Origin: Rhodobacteraceae bacterium CCMM004
Lineage (GTDB): Bacteria > Pseudomonadota > Alphaproteobacteria > Rhodobacterales > Rhodobacteraceae
Assembly (NCBI GenBank): GCA_004005435.1
Contig: RZWH01000001.1
Span: 434,001-498,000 of the forward strand
Reading direction: 5' to 3'
DNA: 64,000 nt
Part shown: piece by piece, positions 57,373 to 64,000 of the stretch
Layout: each line of letters starts with the position of its first letter
How positions within the stretch are numbered: position 1 is the first letter of the stretch
Made by a program: the position numbers and the translations under genes
Notes under the pieces: model-generated
The model's database searches: none
What the model saw: the letters and a program-made list of their open reading frames with translations, nothing else
Told to the model about the DNA's origin: nothing

Positions 57373-58391
57373 GGCGCGTCCCTCTGTGGCTCGTCGAGCA
57401 GGTGGCAGGCGACCCGCGCGCCGTCGCCCGCGTCGCGCAGGACCGGGCGCTCCGCCGCGCAGCGCTCCCAGGCAAAGGGGCAGCGGGTGCGGAAACAGCA
57501 GCCCGAGGGCAGGTCCAGCGCCGAGGGCACCTCGCCCGTCACCTCGATCTCGTCCTTGCGGGCGGCGGGGTCGATGGCGGGCGCGGCCGACAGGAGCGCC
57601 CGGGTATAGGGGTGGCGGGGCGCAGCGAAAAGCGTGTCGCGGGGCGCCTCCTCCACCACGAAGCCCAGATACATCACCGCCACCCGGTCGGCGATGTGGT
57701 GCACCACGCTCAGGTCGTGGGTGATGAAGAGGTAGGCCAGGCCGAACTCGTCCCTGAGGTCCTTCATCAGGTTCAGGATCTGCGCCTGGATGGACACGTC
57801 GAGGGCCGACACCGGCTCGTCGGCGATGATCAGCCTTGGGTTCACGCTGAGCGCGCGGGCGATGCCGATGCGCTGCCGCTGGCCGCCCGAGAACTGGTGC
57901 GGATAGCGGTTCGCGTGCTCGGCGTTCAGGCCCACCCGTTCGAGGAGCGCCAGCGTGCGGCCCGCCACCTCGGCCCGGGCGGCGCGGCCGCGGGTCTGCT
58001 GCAACAGCGGCTCGGCGACGATGTCGCGCACCTTTTGCCGGGGGTTCAGCGAGGCATAGGGGTCTTGAAAGATCATCTGCATCTTGGCCCGCACCGGCAG
58101 CAGCGCGCGCTGGCCCAGGCCCGAGATGTCGGTGCCGTCGATGCGGATCGTCCCCGCGGTGGGCTTGTAGATGCGGGCGACGGTCTTGGCCACGGTGGAC
58201 TTGCCGCAGCCCGACTCGCCCACCAGCGCCAGAACCTCGCCCGCCGCGACCTTGAGCGACACGCCGTTCACCGCGTGGACGATGCGGTCGGGGATGCGGA
58301 GGCGCCCCTTTTCCACCCGCATCCGCTCGAAGATGCCGCCGCCGACGTGGAAGCGTTGCTCCAGCCCCTCGATCTCCAGCATCGCGGTCAT
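57369..58391 (-). CDS. ABC transporter ATP-binding protein, OppF/DppF type
   Basis: 340 residues from ATG at 58391 ([16 protein letters not shown]). Walker A VGESGCGKST, Q-loop IFQDPYASLNP, signature QFSGGQRQRIGIARAL, Walker B LIIADEPVSALD, H-loop FITHDLSVV, and a C-terminal Cys segment CCFRTRCPFAWERC. Second ATPase of the peptide-type importer in this operon. Overlaps the OppD-type gene by 4 nt and the binding-protein-like gene by 4 nt, so translation is coupled throughout. Confidence 0.93.
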   Translation of the reverse strand: MTAMLEIEGLEQRFHVGGGIFERMRVEKGRLRIPDRIVHAVNGVSLKVAAGEVLALVGESGCGKSTVAKTVARIYKPTAGTIRIDGTDISGLGQRALLPVRAKMQMIFQDPYASLNPRQKVRDIVAEPLLQQTRGRAARAEVAGRTLALLERVGLNAEHANRYPHQFSGGQRQRIGIARALSVNPRLIIADEPVSALDVSIQAQILNLMKDLRDEFGLAYLFITHDLSVVHHIADRVAVMYLGFVVEEAPRDTLFAAPRHPYTRALLSAAPAIDPAARKDEIEVTGEVPSALDLPSGCCFRTRCPFAWERCAAERPVLRDAGDGARVACHLLDEPQRDAP

Positions 58392-59365
58392 GGGGCCGCG
58401 TCCAGAGGGTGGTGGCAGGCGGCCCACTGTCCGCTGCCGCGGTCCTGCAACGCGGGCTCGACCTCGGCGCAGAGGGCCGTCGCGCGGGGGCAGCGGTCGC
58501 GGAAGTTGCAGCCCACGGGCAGGTTGCGGATGTCGGGGACCATGCCGGGGATCTGGTTCAGCCGCTCCTTGCGCAGGGCCGGGTTCGGGATCGAGTCGAT
58601 CAGGCCGCGGGTGTAGGGATGGGCGGGGCGGCGCAGGACGGTGTCGGCCGGCCCCCGCTCGACCACCTTGCCGCAGTAGAGCACGGTGATGTGGTCAGCC
58701 ATCTCGGCCACCACGGCCAGGTCGTGGGTGATCAGGATCATCGACGCGCCGCGCTCGCGGATCTGGCGGCGCATGAGCTTGAGGATCTGGGACTGGATGG
58801 TGACGTCCAGCGCCGTCGTCGGCTCGTCCGCGACGATCAGGCGGGGGCTGGCCAACAGCGCGATGGCGATCACCACGCGCTGGCGCATCCCGCCCGAGAA
58901 CTGGTGGGGATAGGCCGACAGGCGCTCGGCCGCGCGGGAGATGCCGACGCTTTCCAGCATCTCGACCGAGCGGGCGCGGCGGGCGGCGGCGTCGAGGTCG
59001 GTGTGCAGGCGCAGCACCTCGTCCATCTGCCGCCCCACGGTGTGCAGCGGATTGAGCGAGGTCATCGGGTCCTGGAACACCATGGCGATCTCGCGCCCGC
59101 GGATGCGCCGCATCCGCGCCTCGCCCGCGGCGGTGAGATCCTCGCCGTCGAAGCGGATGGTGCCGCCCTCGATCCGGCCCGGCGGGTCGATCAGCCCCAG
59201 AAGGGAAAAGCCGACCACCGACTTGCCGCCGCCCGACTCGCCCACCAGCCCCATGATCTCGCCCCGGCCCACGGCAAAGCTGACGCCGTCCACCGCCCGC
59301 ACTGTGCCGGAAAAGGTGTGGAAATGGGTGCGCAGCCCCTCGACCTGCAACAGGGCCTCGGTCAT
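58388..59365 (-). CDS. ABC transporter ATP-binding protein, OppD/DppD type
   Basis: 325 residues. Walker [11 protein letters not shown], with a Gly in place of the usual Ser or Cys. Q-loop [12 protein letters not shown], signature [16 protein letters not shown], Walker [13 protein letters not shown], and the C-terminal [13 protein letters not shown] segment. First ATPase of the importer; overlaps the OppC-type permease gene by 4 nt. Confidence 0.93.
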   Translation of the reverse strand: MTEALLQVEGLRTHFHTFSGTVRAVDGVSFAVGRGEIMGLVGESGGGKSVVGFSLLGLIDPPGRIEGGTIRFDGEDLTAAGEARMRRIRGREIAMVFQDPMTSLNPLHTVGRQMDEVLRLHTDLDAAARRARSVEMLESVGISRAAERLSAYPHQFSGGMRQRVVIAIALLASPRLIVADEPTTALDVTIQSQILKLMRRQIRERGASMILITHDLAVVAEMADHITVLYCGKVVERGPADTVLRRPAHPYTRGLIDSIPNPALRKERLNQIPGMVPDIRNLPVGCNFRDRCPRATALCAEVEPALQDRGSGQWAACHHPLDAAP

Positions 59366-60237
59366 TTAAGCCTCGGGTTCAGCTCGTCCCGCAGGAAGTC
59401 GCCGAAGAGATTGATGCCAAAGACCAGCGCCATGATGAACAGCCCCGGAAACACCGAGGTCCACCACAGCCCCGAGAACAGCACGTCAAAGCCGTTCTTG
59501 ATCAACAGGCCCAGCGACGGCTGGGTGATCGGCACGCCCACGCCCAGAAACGACAGCGACGCCTCGATCAGGATGAAGGTGCCGACCTGCACCGTGGCCA
59601 CCACGATCAGCGGCGTGGTCACGTTGGGCAGGATGTGGCGCAGGATGATCTTGGTGTCCGACAGCCCGGCGACGCGGGCGGCCTGCACATACTCCTTTTC
59701 GATCTCCGACAGGGTCTGGCCGCGGACGGTGCGGGCGTAGACCACCCAGCCCACCGCGGTCAGCGCGATCAGCACCTTGTCGACCCCGGTGCCGAAGGCC
59801 GACATCAGAAACAGCGCGATCAGCATCGACGGGAACGACAGCTGCACGTCGGCGATGCGCATCAGCACGCTGTCGATGACCCCGCCGTAATAGCCCGCGA
59901 GGATCCCCGCGGCGGTCCCCAGCAGGCACGAGAATGCCATCGCCGTCAGCCCGATCATCACCGAGACCCGCGTGCCGTAGAAGATCGCGGCCAGCAGGTC
60001 GCGCCCCTGCCCGTCCGTGCCCAGCGGATAGGCCGCGTCGCCCCCCGGCAGCCACATGGGCGGCTTGTAGCTGTCCAGCAGGTTCAGGCTGGCGATGTCG
60101 TAGGGGTCCTGCCAGACGAGCCACGGCCCCAGCGTCACGATCACGGCAAAGATCACCAGGATCGCGCTGCCCGCGATGGCCGAGGGGTTGCGGCGATAGT
60201 TGTGCACGAACTCGGAAGAGAGGAAGGCCGCGGTCAT
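59362..60237 (-). CDS. ABC transporter permease, OppC/DppC type
   Basis: 291 residues. TM1 [23 protein letters not shown] is followed by [27 protein letters not shown], the OppC signature loop, then five TM segments and the EAA loop [25 protein letters not shown]. The C-terminal [19 protein letters not shown] is typical of DppC. It starts 1 nt after the OppB-type stop. Substrate range unknown. Confidence 0.94.
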   Translation of the reverse strand: MTAAFLSSEFVHNYRRNPSAIAGSAILVIFAVIVTLGPWLVWQDPYDIASLNLLDSYKPPMWLPGGDAAYPLGTDGQGRDLLAAIFYGTRVSVMIGLTAMAFSCLLGTAAGILAGYYGGVIDSVLMRIADVQLSFPSMLIALFLMSAFGTGVDKVLIALTAVGWVVYARTVRGQTLSEIEKEYVQAARVAGLSDTKIILRHILPNVTTPLIVVATVQVGTFILIEASLSFLGVGVPITQPSLGLLIKNGFDVLFSGLWWTSVFPGLFIMALVFGINLFGDFLRDELNPRLK

Positions 60238-60238
60238 C

Positions 60239-61204
60239 TCACTTCACCCGGATCCGCGGGTCGATCCACGTATAGAGGATGTCGACCAGGAAGTTGATGA
60301 CGACAAAGATCGTGGCGACCAGCATCAGGTAGACCACGATCACCGGCCGGTCGGCGCGGTAGATCGAATCGATCAGCAGCTTGCCCAGGCCCGGCCAGGC
60401 AAAGATCGTCTCGGTGATCGTGGCGAAGGCGATGAGATCGCCCAGTTGCAGGCCAAAGATCGTGACCACCGGGATCAGCGCGTTCCGCAGTCCGTGACCG
60501 TAGAGCACGCCGCGCCGCGACACCCCCTTGGCGCGGGCGAACTTCATGTAGTCCTGGCGCGTGACCTCCATCATCCCCGCCCGGGTGATCCTGAGCAGGA
60601 TCGCCATGGTGCCCAGCGACAGGGTCAGCGACGGCAGGATGATGTGGTGCCAGCCGTCTGCGGTAAAGATCGACCAGCGCGTGCCCATGACCTCGACCGT
60701 GTCGCCGCGCCCGGAGGAGGGAAAGACGTTCCACTTCACCGCGAAGAGGAAGATCAGCATCATGCCGACCCAGAACGACGGCAGCGAGATGCCCACCAGC
60801 GACCCGGTCATGATCGCCCGGCTTTCGGTGCGGCCCGGGTTGGCGCCGGCATAGACGCCCAGCGGGATCGCCACCACGGCGGACATCAGCATCGCGACCA
60901 CCACGATCTCCAGCGTGGCGGGCAGACGTTCGAGGATCAGGTCCAGAGCCGGCTCGCGGAACACGTAGGAGCGGCCGAAGTCGCCCTGCAGCATCCCCTT
61001 GAGAAAGATTGCGTATTGCTCGGGCATGGAGCGGTCCAGCCCGAGGATTCGCCGCGCCTGGGCGATCTCGGCCTCGGTGGCGTCGATCGGCACGACCATG
61101 AACACCGGGTCGCCGGTAAAGCTCATCATCAGGAACACGATGACCGACACCGCCCCGAGGACGACGATCATCTGCAACAGACGCTTGAGGGTGTATCCCA
61201 GCAC
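60239..61204 (-). CDS. ABC transporter permease, OppB/DppB type
   Basis: 321 residues. TM1 LLQMIVVLGAVSVIVFLMMSFTGDP, a periplasmic loop with RRILGLDRSMPEQYAIFLKGMLQGDFGRSYVF, then five more TMs, EAA loop RQDYMKFARAKGVSRRGVLYGHGLRNALIP and the end VDILYTWIDPRIRVK. It follows the binding-protein gene after a 72-nt gap with a strong hairpin. Confidence 0.94.
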   Translation of the reverse strand: MLGYTLKRLLQMIVVLGAVSVIVFLMMSFTGDPVFMVVPIDATEAEIAQARRILGLDRSMPEQYAIFLKGMLQGDFGRSYVFREPALDLILERLPATLEIVVVAMLMSAVVAIPLGVYAGANPGRTESRAIMTGSLVGISLPSFWVGMMLIFLFAVKWNVFPSSGRGDTVEVMGTRWSIFTADGWHHIILPSLTLSLGTMAILLRITRAGMMEVTRQDYMKFARAKGVSRRGVLYGHGLRNALIPVVTIFGLQLGDLIAFATITETIFAWPGLGKLLIDSIYRADRPVIVVYLMLVATIFVVINFLVDILYTWIDPRIRVK

Positions 61205-61217
61205 GCGTGGCGGTCCC

Positions 61218-61254
61218 GACGAAAGGAAAAGGCGGGGGCCCGCGTGGGGCCCCC
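61218..61254 (-). terminator. Attenuator-like hairpin with downstream T-rich tract
   Basis: On the minus strand, an 8-bp stem GGGGGCCC/GGGCCCCC (61234-61241 with 61247-61254) and 5-nt loop is followed by GCC, TTTT, CC, TTT (61221-61232 region). It lies between the binding-protein stop and the permease start. This looks like a partial intrinsic terminator that would leave more binding-protein than permease transcript, a common arrangement in ABC operons. Confidence 0.6.
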
Positions 61255-61276
61255 GGCGGATCGGCTCAGGCCGGGA

Positions 61277-62836
61277 TCACTCCTCGGCCACGTCCATGCT
61301 GTAGGCCCACAGGAACTTGTCGGTGCGCGGCGTGAACGCGACCCCGTCGCGGGCGGCATAGATGTCCTGCTCGTAGTGGACGGGGATCATCGGGATCTCG
61401 TCCATCAGGATCTTGGTGGCCTCCTGCAGATAGCCGTCCCGCTCGTCGATCTTGGCCGTCGAGTCGGCCTTGTCGACCAGCGCATCCACCTCCGGGTTGG
61501 AATAGCTGCCGCGGTTCACCTGGCCGTACCCCTCGCGCGTGTCGCGGGTGTAGAACAGCGCGCCATACATGCTGCCTGCGTCGCCCGAGGGCACGTCCCA
61601 GCCCGACATGATGAACGACGAGTTCTCGGTCGGCACCCGGATGTAGCCCCAGAAGTTCGACTTGGGCATCACGTTCAGCTCGACCGTCACGCCGATCTTG
61701 GCCAGCATCGCCGCCAGCGCCTGGGCGATCTGGGCGTCGTTGACATAGCGGTTGTTGGTGGCGTCGAGCGTCAGGGTAAAGCCGTCGGGATAGCCCGCCT
61801 CGGCCATCAGCTCCTTGGCCCGGTCCACGTCGAAGGGATACTTTTCGCGGAAGTTCAGGCCGTCGACATGGCCCACATGGCTGGCCGGCACGTACTGGTC
61901 CGAGGGCGTCGACAGGCCGTTCATGATCGCCTTGCTGAGCGTATCGACGTCGACGGCCCGTGCCATCGCCTCGCGCACCCGCACGTCGGTCATCGGGTTC
62001 GGCCCCTCGATGGTCGGGCTCTCCTCCCGCATGTCCAGCGCCAGGACGAGGTTCAGCAGCGACGGCCGCGTCACCACCTCGAACCCCTCCTCGTTCTTGA
62101 CCCGGTCCACGTCGCGCACCGCGAGGTCCTGGACGATGTCCACCTCGCCGGTCAACAGCGCGGCGGTCCGGGTGGCGGGGTTGGTGATCGGGCGGAAGGT
62201 GACATGCTCCACCTCGGCCTCGCCCATGTAGTAGTCGTCGAAGGCTTCGAGCTGGACCTTGTCCTCGCGCACCCACTCGACCAGCTTGTAGGGGCCGGTG
62301 CCCATCGGGTTGCGTTCCAATCCGTCGTCGCCCACCTCGGCCAGGTGGTCCTCGCTGAGGATCAGGATCGCGGCCAGGTCGTTGGGCAGCGCCGCATAGG
62401 GCTGCGGCGTCACGATCTCCACCGTCAGGTCGTCCACCGCGCTGTAGCTGGCGATGTTGGCGGCCAGGTTCGACATCAGCGACGCCTTGAGCCGGTCCAG
62501 CGTGAACACCACGTCCGACGCCTGGAGCGTGTCGCCGTCGTGGAATTTCACCCCCTCGCGCAGCTTGAACCGCCAGGTGGTGTCGTCCACCAGCTCCCAG
62601 CTTTCGGCCAGGCCCGGCCCGAACTGGAGGTCCGCGTCGCGGCGCACCAGCGGGTCGTAGATGTGGTAGAACATGATGTTCGACGACAGCTCTTCGCCCG
62701 CCTGCGGGTCCATGTGCGAGGCGTCGGCGGTCAGCGCGATGGTCAGCGACTTGTCCCCGTCGGCGAGCGCGGCGCCGGCGGCCAGCGCGGCGACGGCGAC
62801 CGAGCCGGCAAGGGATCTCATCAGATGGCGTGTCAT
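61277..62836 (-). CDS. Extracellular solute-binding protein family 5 (Opp/Dpp type)
   Basis: 519 residues with a Sec signal peptide (HLMRSLAGSVAVAALAAGAALAD). Family marks: MDPQAGEELSSNIMFYHIYDPLVRRDADLQFGPGLAESWELVDDTTWRFKLREGVKFHDGD, NPMGTGPYKLVEW and VNRGSYSNPEVDALVDKA. It is the true periplasmic receptor of the importer, unlike the signal-less homologue at 55942-57372. Linked metabolic genes suggest a small N-containing organic compound rather than peptides as ligand. GGAGA precedes the start. Confidence 0.93.
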   Translation of the reverse strand: MTRHLMRSLAGSVAVAALAAGAALADGDKSLTIALTADASHMDPQAGEELSSNIMFYHIYDPLVRRDADLQFGPGLAESWELVDDTTWRFKLREGVKFHDGDTLQASDVVFTLDRLKASLMSNLAANIASYSAVDDLTVEIVTPQPYAALPNDLAAILILSEDHLAEVGDDGLERNPMGTGPYKLVEWVREDKVQLEAFDDYYMGEAEVEHVTFRPITNPATRTAALLTGEVDIVQDLAVRDVDRVKNEEGFEVVTRPSLLNLVLALDMREESPTIEGPNPMTDVRVREAMARAVDVDTLSKAIMNGLSTPSDQYVPASHVGHVDGLNFREKYPFDVDRAKELMAEAGYPDGFTLTLDATNNRYVNDAQIAQALAAMLAKIGVTVELNVMPKSNFWGYIRVPTENSSFIMSGWDVPSGDAGSMYGALFYTRDTREGYGQVNRGSYSNPEVDALVDKADSTAKIDERDGYLQEATKILMDEIPMIPVHYEQDIYAARDGVAFTPRTDKFLWAYSMDVAEE

Positions 62837-62896
62837 GGGGGGTCTCCTGTTGGGAAAGGTCCGGGCGGTGGGCCGCCCTGTGGTTTGGCCGCCGCG

Positions 62897-63295
62897 TCAG
62901 CGCGTAGCGGTCTGGATCTCGATCTGGTGGCCCTCGGGGTCGTTGAAGACGAAGACGCGGATGCCCAGGCTCTCGACATCCTTGGGGGCGGTCAGTCCGG
63001 CCACGTCGCAGCCGGCGACCCATTTGTGCCAGGCGTCGACGTCCGCCACCCGCAGGCACAGCTGCACCGGCTTGGTGTCGCTGGCGCGGTGGGCGCCCCG
63101 GGTCTCGTCCACCAGCCCGACATGGGCGGCGCCGGTCAGGCGATAGATCTTGGACCAGCCCTGGTCGATGGCCAGCTCCAGCCCCAGCACCCGCTCGTAG
63201 AACGCCTGCGCCACGGGAACATCGCGGAAGTAGAGAAAGGTGATGGCCAGTTCGGCGGCGCCCTCGGGCCGGGCCGCGGGATCGGATGTGGTCAT
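62897..63295 (-). CDS. VOC (glyoxalase/bleomycin resistance) family protein
   Basis: 132 residues from ATG at 63295 (MTTSDPAARPEG), with GGGGGA upstream. VOC fold: ITFLYFRDVPVAQAFYERVLGLELAID, HVGLVDETRGAHR, VQLCLRVADVDAWHKW and VFVFNDPEGHQIEIQTATR with the C-terminal metal-ligand Glu. Could be an isomerase, lyase or dioxygenase-like enzyme. First gene of the operon after the GntR regulator; a small GGGCGG/CCGCCC hairpin (62863-62878) separates it from the binding-protein gene. Confidence 0.85.
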   Translation of the reverse strand: MTTSDPAARPEGAAELAITFLYFRDVPVAQAFYERVLGLELAIDQGWSKIYRLTGAAHVGLVDETRGAHRASDTKPVQLCLRVADVDAWHKWVAGCDVAGLTAPKDVESLGIRVFVFNDPEGHQIEIQTATR

Positions 63296-63320
63296 GCTGT
63301 CCCCCTGTCGGTGGCGCGAC

Positions 63321-63328
63321 GGTATACC
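63321..63328. promoter_or_regulatory. Candidate GntR/FCD operator GGTATACC
   Basis: A perfect 8-bp palindrome between the GntR-type gene and the VOC gene. FCD-type GntR regulators often bind sites with a GGTATACC-like core (general knowledge). A related half, GTATGG, follows at 63333-63338. On the minus strand TTGACA (63341-63346) precedes it, so a bound regulator would cover the promoter of the catabolic operon. Confidence 0.5.
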
Positions 63329-63361
63329 ACCAGTATGGTCTGTCAATCCTGCCGTCGCCGA

Positions 63362-64000
63362 TCAGGTCAGGCGGTGGATGTGGCCGAGGATGGCCTCGCG
63401 GGTGTGGTCGATATGGGTGCGCATCGCCGCCGCGGCGGCGTCGGCATCGCGGGCAAGAACGGCGTCGAGGATGGCGATGTGCTCGTGCACACCGGGCTGA
63501 AAGCGGTCGGGAATCTCGCCCTGGTCATAGATCCGGGTCTTGATCTTCAACCCCTCGATCATCTCGGCCAACAGACGCGATCCGGCCGTGCGGGCGATGG
63601 TCATGTGCAGGTCGAAATCCAGATCGGCATGCGCCGCGGCCGTGGGCCGCTCGCCATCGAGAAAGGCGGAAAGCCTGTTTTTCAGGCGTATCCAGGGCTC
63701 GGCCGGGGAGTGCACCAGCGCCGCCTGCCGCGCCGATTCGGCCTCCAGCAGGCGGCGGACGTGCAGGATTTCGATCACTTCGGTCACGGTCAGGCTGTGG
63801 ACCGTGGGCACGCCGCCTTGCGCGCGCGTCACCAGACCTTCGGTCACCAGCCGCGCGATGGCCTCGCGCACCGGCGTCCGCGACACGCCCAGCCGATCCG
63901 CGAACGCCTTTTCCTGAAGCCGCGTGCCGGACGGCAACTCACCCGACAGGATCATGCCCCTCAGCCGGTCGAGCGTCGTCTCTGCCAGCGTCCGCCCCGC
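63362..64000 (-). CDS. GntR family regulator, FCD domain (5' end beyond window)
   Basis: About 212 residues visible; the start lies off the right edge, since the frame stays open through GRTLAETTLDRLRGMILSGE before the internal ATG at 63955. Winged helix: GTRLQEKAFADRLGVSRTPVREAIARLVTEGLV. C-terminal FCD domain with metal-type ligands in DLDFDLHMTIARTAGSRLL, GVHEHIAILDAV and AMRTHIDHTREAI. Lies directly upstream of the VOC/transporter/amidohydrolase operon on the same strand and is its likely ligand-responsive repressor. Confidence 0.9.
   Translation of the reverse strand, partial: AGRTLAETTLDRLRGMILSGELPSGTRLQEKAFADRLGVSRTPVREAIARLVTEGLVTRAQGGVPTVHSLTVTEVIEILHVRRLLEAESARQAALVHSPAEPWIRLKNRLSAFLDGERPTAAAHADLDFDLHMTIARTAGSRLLAEMIEGLKIKTRIYDQGEIPDRFQPGVHEHIAILDAVLARDADAAAAAMRTHIDHTREAILGHIHRLT

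Noticed and set aside
1-64000. CRISPR array, prophage, integrase or transposase
   Set aside because: No regularly spaced direct repeats and no protein with such motifs were seen in any frame.

Overview
This is about 64 kb of very GC-rich, gene-dense DNA with short intergenic gaps and many 4-nt start/stop overlaps. Gene content and order (peptide- and polyamine-type ABC operons, an SPOR lipoprotein / D-Ala carboxypeptidase / tmk / holB / tatD / PhnP-like block, an ECF42-type sigma factor with a DGPF protein, and an exopolysaccharide locus with a tyrosine autokinase) suggest a chromosomal segment of an alphaproteobacterium, most likely Rhodobacterales (Roseobacter/Rhodobacter relatives). The taxonomic call is an inference. 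I saw no rRNA, CRISPR array, transposase, integrase or phage gene. One tRNA gene (Ser, TGA) is present.

Layout. (1) 1-11119: a minus-strand operon encoding a phytanoyl-CoA-dioxygenase-type enzyme, an atypical metallo-beta-lactamase-fold protein, a complete Opp/Dpp ABC transporter and a GH38 alpha-mannosidase that runs off the left edge. An AraC-type activator is divergent from it. It looks like uptake and breakdown of a mannose-containing compound. (2) 11361-15424: a tightly overlapping plus-strand operon of RraA-like aldolase, two different ATP-grasp ligases and an Ldh2-type dehydrogenase that lacks a family-conserved His. I do not recognise this set as a known pathway. (3) 15429-32757: an exopolysaccharide locus with genes in alternating orientation: acyltransferase-SGNH, 2OG-Fe oxygenase-like protein, priming sugar transferase, GT2, GT4 (two), pyruvyl transferase, secreted clan GH-A glycosidase, multispan membrane protein, Wzy-like polymerase, Wzz/BY-kinase, GT25 and a GINT1-like glycosyltransferase. 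(4) 33060-39127: a spermidine/putrescine-type ABC operon with two small genes embedded and two permeases with unusual extra domains. (5) 39370-45695: AEC transporter plus the housekeeping block on the minus strand, followed by tRNA-Ser. (6) 46186-48272: SRPBCC / YCII-DGPF / ECF42 sigma module. (7) 48716-52074: molybdopterin-binding protein and XdhC on the minus strand, and a glutaryl-CoA-dehydrogenase-like gene on the plus strand. (8) 52093-64000: a minus-strand catabolic operon of GntR/FCD regulator, VOC protein, a second Opp/Dpp transporter, an extra substrate-binding-type protein without signal peptide, amidohydrolase, Asp/Glu-type racemase, DapA-type lyase and an SDR without the YxxxK motif.

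The main unexplained structures are four back-to-back perfect palindromes inside the first ABC operon (4664-4755), a pair of matching 22-nt repeats next to hairpins in operon gaps 18 kb apart (36142 and 54498), a shared promoter-region motif before two exopolysaccharide operons (18194 and 27036), and several enzymes whose canonical catalytic residues are replaced. The best candidates for an undescribed system are the ATP-grasp operon at 11361-15424 and the amidohydrolase/racemase/lyase operon at 52093-63295.
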